Shown: positions 49,501-58,596 of the stretch, piece by piece
Layout of the letters: every line of letters starts with the position of its first letter
How positions within the stretch are numbered: position 1 is the stretch's first letter
DNA from: Gymnopus androsaceus JB14
Taxonomy: Eukaryota; Basidiomycota; Agaricomycetes; Agaricales; Omphalotaceae
DNA: 64,000 nucleotides
Direction: 5' to 3'
NCBI GenBank assembly: GCA_009733575.1
Contig: ML769481.1
Coordinates: forward strand, 124,001 to 188,000
Notes under the pieces: model-generated
The model's input: only the letters and a program-made list of their open reading frames with translations
What the model was told of the DNA's origin: nothing
Databases searched by the model: none
Made by a program: the position numbers and the translations under genes

Positions 49501-52500
49501 CATTATGATGTTCTCAAGTTCTTTGAGCGGCGTGACCTCATAGGATGCGAGGAATAAGTTTGCGTATGTAGGTGCACACGCAGTACCCATTGCAGTGCCT
49601 AAGATTTGACGGAATGTCTTATCTGCGAAGCTGACGTAGTTAAACTGTAGGACCAATCTCAAGAGTAGTATGATTAACGCTTGTCGAGATTTTACTTTCA
49701 GTTTCGCCGCTTCGCTGAGGTTCTGGAAGTCCAATTTGGACGTGTGGAGTATGCGCGCAATTTGTTTTACACCATCTCCCATGGGGATGTTTGGGTACAT
49801 TGCGACTACATCACCAGATACTAACCAATACTCTTTGCCACGTTTTAGTTTTAGATTCATCAACTCTCGACAAAGTGTCTTTGAGTCAGGAAGAATCCAC
49901 GGGAATTGTGAGAGGAGAGGTTTGAGTTGGTAGTCAATCCATACAGACGCGTTTGCCAACAACGTATCAAACGTTGGGACAATTGGTCTCGCAGATATAG
50001 GCAACTTGTGTATCTTCGGGATGACTTTAAGGGTTGGGACTTTGTCCCGTTTTTCTTTGACGGGTTGCCGGAGCCACTTGTATTGCTGTTTGGTAAGTAG
50101 CAAACGTGCATTGCTTACAATTTCACCGTAGGTGTATTGTAGCAGCTCATGGTCCGGGGTTTCCTCGACGTAGGATTTGTTATGCAGTAGTTTTAGTCCG
50201 GCCTGGTGGTACCAGTCCATTGTTACCAGACAGAGCCCGAGGTTCTTATCGGCTGGGACTGCAATCAGTCCGTTCACCTTAAGAAGGCCTAGTAGCTTTT
50301 GAAAGTCGGTGGTGTCAATGTTAGGCCGGACATTAATAACTTGTCTGCTTAAGACCTCAATCTGGAGCTGATTACGGGTCTTCTTAAGCGCACTCTCTAC
50401 AATATCAGCTAGTGGTTTTCCCTCTGCATCGGGTTGGGGAATATGAAACTGTTGTATATATTCCTTGTGCGATGTAGGAAGTTCTGGTAAACCAAAAAAC
50501 TCGTGTAGCGTACTTTGCGATTCAGTATTTGTACTGTTACCTTGGTCTACCGGGTCCCGTTTGAGGCGAAGCCTTCTATCGAAGTCATCAAGGGCTTCAT
50601 CGACAGTTAACGGGGTGGTCAGACTTGGTCGGGGCACAAACTTTGAATTGAGAGCTAGCATCTTTATTTGGTCCTGGGTTAGCTTAACGTCGGTCATGTT
50701 ATGAAGTGCACGATTTGTGATTCGTGTGTCAAAATACAGTTCAGACATGTTAAGAAGGACAAAACGAGATTGTAGCGACGGTGGTGCATTGAAGAATTCA
50801 TTAGGATATGTATGAGGACGGTGGTGATGAAGGTGACCATGTGGGAGGACCCAGGTGGTTACACGGTCAGGGTTAACCGGTGAATCTACTCGGGGTCGTT
50901 TTCGTCTTCCGACGTCGGCGCCCCTTTGGAGTTCTTGGGTTTCGGTTTCCCCTTTCCTCCCTTCTCTGACTTCTTCCAATTTCCGTTTCGTTCCTTGCCC
51001 TCTTCGTCGGCGCTTTCTGTGCTCCTGGCCTTCGACTTTTCCTTCCCTTTCCCTTTCTTTGCAGGTTTCGACGGTTCGCTCTGGGCGGAATCCTTTGATT
51101 TCTTCTGCGCGGGTTTGGTTTTCGGAGCGTCGACCTTCAGCTTCTTCTTCCCTGGTTCGGTATCCTTGTTGCGAGACTTTTCTGGAACAAGGCGATTCAG
51201 GGAATGAGCTGGAGGAGAGTGGCCTGTTGCGGTGGGACTTACCAAGGGCAGCTAGCCTAGAAGTTACATCGACGAGTTTCTCATCGATGATCTTCCCTAC
51301 AGGCTTTGTTGCTTCCTTCAGCTCGGCATCGTGTCTGGCGGCTACGACTGCAGCGTTCTTTGCATCTCGGGTAGAGGAGGCATGGAGTTGGCTGGCGGTG
51401 AAGTCATAGCTGGCAGCGTCAAGATCGTTGCTGTAGGCATTGGAGACCGCAGTAAGGTAGGCATTCCACTGGGTAGGGACCCCACGACCCGTGCTTGATA
51501 TGATTTCCGTCACGTAGGCAGTCATAGATTCAAGTAGAGAGGTGGTGCAGGTGTCAACGTTGACCCTCTCTCGGCTGAGAGCGACTGTGGCAGAATGACA
51601 CGCACGCGTGTATTTGACAGCAGCCTGGGTGGCGGTAGACAATGCCAGGGTGTATTCCGTCTGGGCTTCGACGTAGTCGATACGGTCAGAAACCTCGCCT
51701 TTGATAGGGTCTGGAAACTGGAACGTAGGGCCCTTCAGGACATTTGTGATGAAAGACGGGATACCATCTTTCGCCACTTGACTTTCAAACTTTCGTTCGT
51801 ATGTCAAAGCCTTCTGTAGTGCGCGCTGGGATGCTCTAAAGTCGGTCAAGCCTTCTTTGTAGAGTTCTAGCATGTGCTTCACCACGTTAGTAGGCGGGAG
51901 TTGTACATCAGGTGGTAAGCGACCGATTTCTCGTACCCAGGTTTGTGGGAGAGATGTGTTGGGCTTAACCACGTACAGGGTAGAAGACGAGGACGTTTTT
52001 GTACCGTCGTCGTCTCCAGCTGTGTTGGTGCGTTTTCGTTTGTTGCCGGTCATCGTGCGTGTATGAAGATTCGGTTTGAGACAGGGTTTGCAGGATATCA
52101 GGAAACTGGGATAGTGGCGAGAAACGGCGACGCGTGCTGGGCGATTGTGTGATAAGCAGAGTGTGCTTTTTGGTGAGGTGGGTTTGGATTAAAGGTCGGG
52201 AGAACAAGAAAGAACTGTCCGTTTTTGGGACAGGCTCGAGGTTTTCTTCGGTCAGGTAAACAGCGGGTAAGATCGAGGAGCGGCTTCGAGCGGACAAGAT
52301 ATTGAGTTTTTAGAGAGGTCGAGAAATTGGCCACGACGTTTGGCGCAACGTTTCGTCTGTGAAAGACTCATCAGGCGGCGCTGTTCTCCGAACGGCATAG
52401 CGGACTTTGTTTGTCAATGGCAAACATTGACTCATCGTGCCTAAACGGGTCAGCGGAGTGCCTGTATTGGTTCTCGTACGCCGCTCCTCGTTTAGAACTA

Positions 52501-55500
52501 TACTTACTATTACTCTAGTGTGTATTTAGAGTAGTAGTTTGAATATATATTCAACATTTTTCATGTTTGGTGCTTCCGGTTGCAGTAGGCCCGGTCAAGG
52601 GTCCAGAAATCAGCTTTACCAGAAGTATTGACACGATTCCTGGTCCTGGAGGTACGAGGTACCTTCTACAGGGGGTAAAATGTTGTATATTAATTCATAG
52701 TATAGTTGACAATCATGGTGTGTTTAAAATCCGATGTTTTTCCCGAACATCCGACATGGCTAACTCGAGCAGAGCTCCAGCCCCGGGAATATGGCCGGGC
52801 AGCTGCTAAAATCCGGCCTGGCACCCAGGGCGCTTATTTGGCGGCCCACGGCACCTTCGGCACCCTCCCAAAATGGCAGAGACCATCAAATACTGTTTAT
52901 CCATAAGTTTTTAAAAAGATTGTGATAAGGTGATACACCTAGCCCGATGCCTGCCCACTGGCACCTATAGCATAGTGCGCTCACCGGCGCTTATTTCCCG
53001 CCCTCCGGCGCTTATTTTGGAAAAAATGTCGGTGATTAGGCTTGATAAATACTGAAAAAATCATGAAAAATACTGAAAATATTCAGGCAGTGGGAATGCA
53101 CCCTGTACCGACTTTAATTTTTGTCACATGATTTGGGACTTGATTTTAGCGCCCACAGGGGCTTATTTTTGCAGAAAAATCGAAAATTAGGCCTCATAAA
53201 TCCCGGAAAAATCCTGGAAAAATTGTAAAAAATGTGGAAAATATTCAGGGATGTATCACAATCACATGACCCTGGATCTTTTGCAAAAACAACCCAATAA
53301 TGGATAATAATCACAAAAAATCAGAAATTTCTCATAAAACAGCAGCAGGGGTAGGGATATACACCGTACCATATATGGTTATGATGACATTCTATAAATA
53401 TGATTAGAGTGGCATTGTAAAATATGGTCATAGTGGCACTGTATAAACATGGTTAGAGTGGCACTGTATGAACATGGTTAGAGTGGCACTATATTTACAG
53501 TGGCACCAGTATGATTACAGTAGCACTATAAAATATGGTCATGGTGGCACTGTGTGAATATGCTTAGGGTGGCACTATATTTACAGTGGCACCATATAAA
53601 TATGGTTACAGTGGCACTGTATAAATATTCTTACAGTAGAACTGTATGAATATTGTTATGGTACCACCATATACAGTGACAGCAAAATCAAACCTGCACC
53701 CCTGATTTGGAAGCCGCATACATTCCTGGCGCTAAACTTTTTTTACTGCTTTTTTGGCAATACTGTAGTATTACAACTATGTACTGTACTCTATGCTATT
53801 CCTGGTGTGAATACAGGCCATATTCACCTGAAAATTACTAATGTTGACATGAGGAGGACTTTTTCTGTGTGGTAAGAGCTGGCGACGCATGCAGTTTCTG
53901 AATTGGGGGTACAGGTTTGATTTTGCTGTCACTGTAAATATGGTTAAAATATCACCATATAAATTATAAATACAGTTATGGTACTGCCATGTTAACATGG
54001 TTATGGAACAGCCACTAGGGATCCGCACTATGACTGTATGATATGGCTTACAGTTACAGTTATACAGGTACTTGTAATTGTACTGTAAAGAGTGTCTGAG
54101 GACACTTTTTACAGCCATATTTATATGGTTGCTGTACAGGTATCTCATACAGCAAGATTACAGTATCATTACTGGTTTTGACCAACTATTCAATCATGTA
54201 TTGACTATGAGTACAGTATAGCTCAGTACCATGGATGAAACTAACCAGTATATTCACTAACATAGGATATGGCTTTATGTCTGAGTTATGACAGTTACAG
54301 TACCACAATACCAATGCAAGTGTAGTGTCAATGTACTTGTAACTCAGAAAGGTAACTCATGTGATGGAGTTTGGGTGACTTGGGATATACAAGTACATTG
54401 ACAGCTAAGGTACTGTGATATACTGGTACAGAAGCATGATATGACTTGTGTTAATTGCAGCCCTACTTTTATATGTTATGGTACTGCTATGACTAGAGTG
54501 ATATGGCTGTATTGGAGTAGTACTGATAACTCAGTGTGAGTATATGCATAGTATCATCAGGACTGGGTACTCTTGTACTATTACAACCAACTGTTCATGG
54601 ATTTCGGAAAAATACACAATAGAAAACAACAGAAAAGATACCAAAACCTTGAGGATGAATTTACTCCAAACAATTACAAGTACCTGTATAACTGTAACTG
54701 TAAGCCATATTATACAGTTAAAGTGCAGATCCCTAGTGGCTGTTCCATAACCATATTTACATGGCAGTACCATAACTGTATTTATAATTTATAGTATGTG
54801 ACTCGGGTCAGGTTGGGTGCCCAAAACATCAACCCAACCTGGAGCCAAGGCTATACCCATACCTGGTTCGACAGGTATGGGTTTCTCATGGTTGGGTTAG
54901 GTTACAGTTTCTCCCAGACACCAGGAATCCCATATAGAAATACAAACCAATAATGACATCATAACCAAAAAGAATTTGAATTTTTTGTGATATGACATCA
55001 TAATTGAGGGTTCAGGTATTCTTGTATCAAAAAAAACAGTACAGTACTACAAATTTACTAAGATCAAGTACAGCTATGAGATCAATACGCAAAAAATATT
55101 CTTGACCCTGGATGGATCCAGGTGAGTCTTGGGTCTGCGGAGCTGGACCCAACCCAACCCAGCACAGCCACCTGACCCAGAAACCCGGCTCACCCAGCAT
55201 ACCTGGGCCACACAGTAATAATTTATATGGTAATGTTTTAACCATACTCATACAGTGCCAGCATGACCATATTTTATAGTGCCACTGTAATCATACTGGT
55301 GCCACTGTAAATATAGTGCCACTTTAACCATATTCATACAGTGCCACTATGACCATATTTTATAGTGCCACTATGACCATATTTTACAGTGCCACTCTAA
55401 TCATATTTATAGAATGTCATCATAACCATATATGGTATGGTGTATATCCCTACCCCTGCTGCTGTTTTATGAGAAATTTCTGATTTTTTGTGATTATTAT

Positions 55501-58500
55501 CCATTATTGGGTTTTTTTTGCAAAAGATCCAGGGTCATGTGATTGTGATACATCCCTGAATATTTTCCACATTTTTTACAATTTTTCCAGGATTTTTCCG
55601 GGATTTATGAGGCCTAATTTTCGATTTTTCTGCAAAAATAAGCCCCTGTGGGCGCTAAAATCAAGTCCCAAATCATGTGACAAAAATTAAAGTCGGTACA
55701 GGGTGCATTCCCACTGCCTGAATATTTTCAGTATTTTTCATGATTTTTTCAGTATTTATCAAGCCTAATCACCGACATTTTTTTCCAAAATAAGCGCCGG
55801 AGGGCGGGAAATAAGCGCCGGTGAGCGCACTATGCTATAGGTGCCAGTGGGCGGGCATCGGGCTAGGTGTATCATCTTATCACAATCTTTTTAAAAACTT
55901 ATGGATAAACAGTATTGATGGTATTCTGCCATTTTGGGAGGGTGCCGAAGGTGCCGTGGGCCGCCAAATAAGCGCCCTGGGTGCCAGGCCGGATTTTAGC
56001 AGCTGCCCGGCCATATTCCCGGGGCTCCAGAAGTTATCGTAGCTCTTTACAAAAGCTCTACGAAGTCTTATCAACATTTTTTTAAAAGGCTTTACAGCAT
56101 TGGTTGAAAATTATTCCCAATTTGGGAAATCTTCACAGCAACATATCCGTTGCCGACATATCAATCAGATTTCGATCCGAGAACATTGGTCCGGTTCCGT
56201 GTCCGGGTTGTTTCTCAGATCGTTCCCTTCTCTCTGACTCCCATGTCCCCGTATACTACGAGAACGTATACTCAACAATCGTAGGATGTCTTTCAGAGAC
56301 CGATTGGCAACAACGGCCATTTGAGCCAGGAATCTCGGAGGTATTCCTTGGCTCGGTCCTTCCTAACCTCCCAATGTCATCAAATTTTATTCTGAATGCG
56401 AATTCCGTCCCCATCTCCGATGCAAAAACTCATGATGGACCAGTACCGATTCCAGGCTCAACAACATTTCCCCAGGAGTCTCGAGTTCTACAACAATTTC
56501 TGTCCGTTCCCCGCGAGAATTATCCACTCTTTAATCTGATTTCCATTCCATTCAATTACTTCCCATTCATTCCTACTGGTCGAAATACCGAGGCTCGCGA
56601 CAATTCGTCCCTCATTGCGTGGCACGAAATCGAGCATGACCAACTCAAACATCTCCGTGTTCCCTTCGATCTAATGGACAACGTCAACTCGTCCTATCCG
56701 TCGGGTTGGTTTGTCATGGTGAAGAAGGATGGGACGTCCCCGCAAATTGTGCAGTATCTGGATGCATTGATGTGTCGAGATTGGTCAATCCCGCCGGTGT
56801 CGAATCAAATGGCTGAAGGGCGCGCACGTTGTTCAGTTGTGGCGACTCTTGATATCTTTGAAGGTTACGAAAAACGGTCCCTCGCATTTACCTCCTGCAC
56901 ATTCACCGCGTTCCGTTCGCCCCGTTGTCTGTACAGCCCATGCGAGGTCCCGTTTCCCTCTGGCACGTCTCGCCTCCCTGTTCCGGGCCTCAACAATGTT
57001 TTCGACGATTCATCCGGACGCTGGTAGTTTTATCTTGCTGAACTTATTTCCGGTTCGTTACGCAGTTGCCTTTAGTTCTAGTGAGTTATATTTTGGTATT
57101 CAAATATTGTTCTTTCTGTTTTTTTTTTCTTTTCTTTTTGCTTTGACCCCCCCATTTTCTTTTTAAAGTGGAGAGGGGGTGTCGCGCCTCATACGCGTCT
57201 ATACGCGTATGAGCGCGACAAGTCCTTCGGACTTGACGAAATGGACACATTACTTACATTACTTACATTGTACATAAAAACCCGAACGCTTACTTACTCA
57301 GTGACAGAGTCTCAGTCTCGCCGAGACTCGTTACCTTAGCATTGACTGGTATACGCCGATGCCACCAACTGTACAGCTGGTGGTATATACGGCGACGCTA
57401 CCTATGAAAAATATATCTTGTTTTCCCCCATTTCTTACCTGCTAACTCGCGAACAGCTGTGATTCGCCCCCACGAACTTGAAGCACGCCCCCACGAACTT
57501 GAAGCACGTCCCGCGCACACACGAGACAAAGCTTTACAAGGTACATCTAAACTCTCACATGGAAATAAAAGGTGGTTGGACAAAATAGAAGGTTGGTATT
57601 TCAGGCTTGCTGTCTGTTTTCTTGCATTCATAAGATACGCTAAGGACACAAGGGGCCTATATCACATGATCTTTATTCGAAGTATTTTTGCTAAGGCTTT
57701 CTCAAAAACTCACAAAATTCTTTGATATTTATACCATCGGAAAGCCCTCAAAATTCTGCCTAACCTTACTGTGGCCTTTTTGAAAAAAAATCGGTTGCTG
57801 GCTCAATATCAGCTTGAGCCTGTCACGTGATACGGGCCGCTTGCGTCCTTAGCGTATCTTACTTGTTTATTCCACAGGCTCCAATAAAAGTCCGCTTTTG
57901 TCCCTTGTTGATCGCATACATGCTACCACCCAGCAAGAGGCTGACAGTTCCCAAATGGTAGAGGAGCCTTCTCCAACTAAATGTACGTTTGTTGATCTGT
58001 GTTATTTGTTTTGTTTTGTTTGGGCTCATACTTTTTCCAGGTACCCAGCCAGTGCGCCGCACATATCGTGAAATTGCATTGCAAGAATCTACCTCAACCG
58101 GTTCGTTGTTGCCACCACGAGTCTTCACAGCATTCTGTGAGTAATCTTTTTGGTTATCCTACGGACGATGTACTAAACTCCTGTTTTCACAGGCGTTGCA
58201 CATTTTCCAAAAGCTACCTATAATGAACCAAAGCTTTCAGGATATTGTTTACGCTGGACAACAAGCCTGTGTTCCCAGGGGATGCCCGAGTCTGAGGTCC
58301 TGCAGCTTATACGGTATTGCCAAGCCTGCAACACCTTCATCCGGGTCGATGAAGTTAAGGCTCATATTGCATGCAACTGCCCATCTAACGTTGCCATTGG
58401 TGATGATGGGTCATTCAAAGAGCTTTGGGAACGGCTCCGTATTGCAGGCTTCAACGCTGGAAGGCTTGGCCTGCTTTTCCAAGGATGTTCCCTTTGTCGA

Positions 58501-58596
58501 CGCTATGTTGCCCATGAATACCAAGAGGCCCACATCCTCCACTGCCAGCCTGCACAAGAGCCATCGAAGGTGATTGAAATTGGTGACTCGGACTAG
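43561..58596 (+). CDS. Gene A of the outer element, split by the LTR retroelement
   Basis: Left part: MDGFKKACIDALKEKRFLHL and PPGASGLVDFK, intron, DDHNNLLAVDKQTLEEHRSS, FGCAQQKKEWCGYFG, intron, a Ser/Pro-rich region ending RLETPPPSQPG at 44307. Right part after an intron ending about 57879: SNKSPLLSLVDRIHATTQQE, MVEEPSPTK, TQPVRRTYREIALQ and, from 58194, FPKATYNEPKLSGYCLRWTT, LIRYCQACNTF...HIACNC and CSLCRRYVAHEYQEAHILHC, ending KVIEIGDSD. The last part contains two Cys/His clusters (CxxC with HxxCxC; CxxC with H...HC) that look zinc-binding. The retroelement has landed exactly at an exon/intron border. I do not recognise the function. Confidence 0.6.
44310..44647 (+). repeat. 5' LTR
   Basis: 338 bp from TGTCGCGCC to TTTACA. 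Against the 3' LTR I count three differences, all transitions (44335, 44368, 44444), and lack of a 21-bp tandem copy. It contains an internal palindrome ATACGCGTATGAGCGCGAC-type start and the inverted pair GGTATACGCC/GGTATATACGGCG. Confidence 0.92.
44650..44667 (+). promoter_or_regulatory. Primer-binding site for tRNA-Lys(CUU)
   Basis: TGGAGCCCACCGCGAGGG begins two bases after the 5' LTR. It is exactly complementary to CCA plus the last 15 bases of the tRNA-Lys(CUU) gene at 18594-18680 in this window; the match ends after 18 bases. Confidence 0.92.
45157..47706 (+). CDS. Gag and protease-like polyprotein, interrupted
   Basis: MANIQPLPARNERSAPKWDS begins a Gag-like region with FFEEFETVAAAAGI, KGILCYADPEMMRFWRTLPT and WTEFKKEVLSHYPGAEE, then EAIDFLLSD and a linker rich in acidic and proline residues. 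A retropepsin-like domain follows: VHCITDWGCSIIAMS, LGIAKDVPFRFGEVTAILQV and YDVLLGRPFEVLTQ. The active-site triplet reads DWG rather than DSG/DTG. The frame upstream of this ATG is open through a PSPRRQSRSPSPRRQ-type repeat, so translation may begin earlier. At 47707 the coding sequence is cut by the foldback element, and the frame runs on only by chance to 47922. Confidence 0.75.
47776..48235. repeat. 460-bp duplication flanking the Penelope element, left copy
   Basis: From AGCCCCGGGAATATGGCC to AAAAAATGTGGA. The same 460 bases occur at 52779-53238 directly after the element, with an offset of 5003 throughout and, in what I compared, one difference (GGCCCGGC versus GGCCTGGC). Confidence 0.9.
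48236..48728 (-). repeat. Penelope terminal repeat, downstream copy
   Basis: 493 bp, identical to 52286-52778 as far as I could compare except G/A at 48704 versus 52754. It contains the hammerhead motif at 48271-48339. Confidence 0.9.
48271..48339 (-). ncRNA. Hammerhead ribozyme in downstream Penelope repeat
   Basis: On the reverse strand the core CTGATGA (48324-48318) is followed by stem II GTCT-TTCAC-AGAC, GAAA (48304-48301), a 4-bp stem III CGTT/AACG with loop GCGCCA, and TC ending at 48285, the expected cleavage point. The next bases GTGGC pair with GCCGC just before CTGATGA to close stem I, and TTCTC can pair with GAGAA further out. All conserved hammerhead positions are met. Confidence 0.85.
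48781..52053 (-). CDS. Penelope-like (Coprina-type) reverse transcriptase, no endonuclease
   Basis: 1090 residues, one uninterrupted frame from MTGNKRKRTNTAGDDDGTKT to ELAAIV. The N-terminal 400 residues are helical and then very basic (RKRRRRGQGTKRK). The RT part has PADKNLGLCLVTMDWYHQAG, VPTLKVIPKIHKLPISARPI, motif A SGDVVAMYPNIPMGDG, motif B FRQILGTAMGTACAPTYANL and motif C YRHFIDDTFAI, with RMPFLDIDVSL after it. These are Penelope/telomerase-type RT motifs. The C-terminus (about 180 residues after the RT) has no GIY-YIG endonuclease pattern. All catalytic aspartates are present and the frame is intact, so the copy may be active or very young. Confidence 0.9.
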   Translation of the reverse strand: MTGNKRKRTNTAGDDDGTKTSSSSTLYVVKPNTSLPQTWVREIGRLPPDVQLPPTNVVKHMLELYKEGLTDFRASQRALQKALTYERKFESQVAKDGIPSFITNVLKGPTFQFPDPIKGEVSDRIDYVEAQTEYTLALSTATQAAVKYTRACHSATVALSRERVNVDTCTTSLLESMTAYVTEIISSTGRGVPTQWNAYLTAVSNAYSNDLDAASYDFTASQLHASSTRDAKNAAVVAARHDAELKEATKPVGKIIDEKLVDVTSRLAALGKSHRNRPLSSSSFPESPCSRKVSQQGYRTREEEAEGRRSENQTRAEEIKGFRPERTVETCKEREREGKVEGQEHRKRRRRGQGTKRKLEEVREGRKGETETQELQRGADVGRRKRPRVDSPVNPDRVTTWVLPHGHLHHHRPHTYPNEFFNAPPSLQSRFVLLNMSELYFDTRITNRALHNMTDVKLTQDQIKMLALNSKFVPRPSLTTPLTVDEALDDFDRRLRLKRDPVDQGNSTNTESQSTLHEFFGLPELPTSHKEYIQQFHIPQPDAEGKPLADIVESALKKTRNQLQIEVLSRQVINVRPNIDTTDFQKLLGLLKVNGLIAVPADKNLGLCLVTMDWYHQAGLKLLHNKSYVEETPDHELLQYTYGEIVSNARLLLTKQQYKWLRQPVKEKRDKVPTLKVIPKIHKLPISARPIVPTFDTLLANASVWIDYQLKPLLSQFPWILPDSKTLCRELMNLKLKRGKEYWLVSGDVVAMYPNIPMGDGVKQIARILHTSKLDFQNLSEAAKLKVKSRQALIILLLRLVLQFNYVSFADKTFRQILGTAMGTACAPTYANLFLASYEVTPLKELENIIMFYRHFIDDTFAIIEGTIEDVLKFQERFGNLHPNMRMEWTQSRYRMPFLDIDVSLEFAPGTVAHNPQLEIVTRVFQKALNAYLYIPWNSCHSEDSKRAWVKGELIRYIRISSKQEDFAKIRKEFGIQLHARGYPGRWLENVFEEISYSDERPKALNPRSPCTDEDVPIHVLKLTHNPLWDNVDFGPLWQELGEVWEEHGRGTPNLRFLTSFSKPTSMGDQLNKNNRDIFKAYHSELAAIV
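52286..52778 (-). repeat. Penelope terminal repeat, upstream copy
   Basis: 493 bp upstream (reverse strand) of the ORF start at 52053; offset to the other copy is 4050 bases throughout. Confidence 0.9.
52321..52389 (-). ncRNA. Hammerhead ribozyme in upstream Penelope repeat
   Basis: Identical to the motif at 48271-48339 with CTGATGA, GAAA and the GTC cleavage triplet; cleavage expected after the base at 52335 (reverse strand). Confidence 0.85.
52779..53238. repeat. 460-bp duplication flanking the Penelope element, right copy
   Basis: Second copy of 47776-48235. After its last base the foldback sequence continues (AAATATTCAGGG), matching the inverted right arm, so this copy joins the undisturbed part of the element. 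Confidence 0.9.
53395..53660. repeat. Short tandem units in the foldback arm
   Basis: Repeats of about 25-30 bases built on GTGGCACTGTAT followed by an AT-rich ATATGGTTA segment. The inverted counterpart lies at about 55240-55400 (ATACAGTGCCACT). Unit spacing varies and there are no distinct spacers, so it is not a CRISPR. Confidence 0.8.
56096..57027 (+). pseudogene. Truncated reverse transcriptase region of the LTR element
   Basis: Continues the polyprotein to the right of the foldback element: VPIPGSTTFPQESRVLQQFL, WHEIEHDQLKHLRVPFDLMD, SGWFVMVKKDGTSPQIVQYL (RT finger motif) and VVATLDIFEGYEKRSLAFTS, matching the start of Ty3/gypsy RT in basidiomycetes (WFCVIKKDG, LDLYVGYDER). It then becomes unrelated and stops at 57025. 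The YxDD catalytic box, RNase H and integrase are absent. Confidence 0.7.
57166..57179 (+). promoter_or_regulatory. Polypurine tract
   Basis: AAAGTGGAGAGGGGG-type purine-rich sequence directly abuts the 3' LTR, the expected primer for plus-strand DNA synthesis. Confidence 0.8.
57180..57538 (+). repeat. 3' LTR
   Basis: 359 bp, matching the 5' LTR except three transitions and one 21-bp tandem duplication (CCCCCACGAACTTGAAGCAC occurs twice around 57468-57508). Confidence 0.92.

Larger units (their letters stand above)
48236..52778 (-). mobile_element. Penelope-like element, Coprina type
   Basis: A 4543-bp element on the reverse strand with 493-bp direct terminal repeats (pseudo-LTRs) around one 1090-codon ORF. 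Hammerhead ribozymes lie in both repeats. It is flanked by a 460-bp direct duplication of foldback sequence. The absence of a GIY-YIG domain puts it with endonuclease-lacking Penelope elements such as Coprina of agaricomycetes, which were described mainly at telomeres. Confidence 0.85.
47707..56095. mobile_element. Foldback element with very long inverted arms
   Basis: The left end GTAAGGCTTTTTAAAAACAT and the right end (reverse complement GTAAAGCCTTTTAAAAAAAT) begin inverted arms that stay alignable through GACTTCGTAGAGCTTTTGTA, the GC-rich stretch GGGCAGCTGCTAAAATCCGG, the AT-rich stretch near 53240-53390 and a zone of short GTGGCACTGTAT units. The inner arms (about 53930-54130 against 54640-54800) also pair. 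Without the nested Penelope element and its duplication the element is about 3.4 kb. No transposase is encoded. It interrupts the Gag-Pol frame; GCA occurs at both borders and joining there keeps the frame, so a 3-bp duplication is possible. Confidence 0.75.
44310..57538 (+). mobile_element. Gypsy-like LTR retroelement, defective, with nested insertions
   Basis: Flanked by AGGT target duplications (44306-44309, 57539-57542). LTRs start TG and end CA. A primer-binding site and a polypurine tract are in place. The internal coding region has Gag and a protease-like domain, then, beyond a nested foldback element, a truncated reverse transcriptase N-terminus; RNase H and integrase are missing. It therefore depends on other elements to move. 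Forward orientation, same as gene A. Confidence 0.88.

Noticed and set aside
53395..53660. Regular short repeats resembling a CRISPR array
   Set aside because: Eukaryotic context, irregular spacing, no distinct spacers, and the array is mirrored in the other arm; it is a satellite inside the foldback element.
54820..54905. Telomere-like GGTTGGGTTAGG sequence in the foldback centre
   Set aside because: Only isolated GGGTT units, not a TTAGGG array, and inside a palindromic element.
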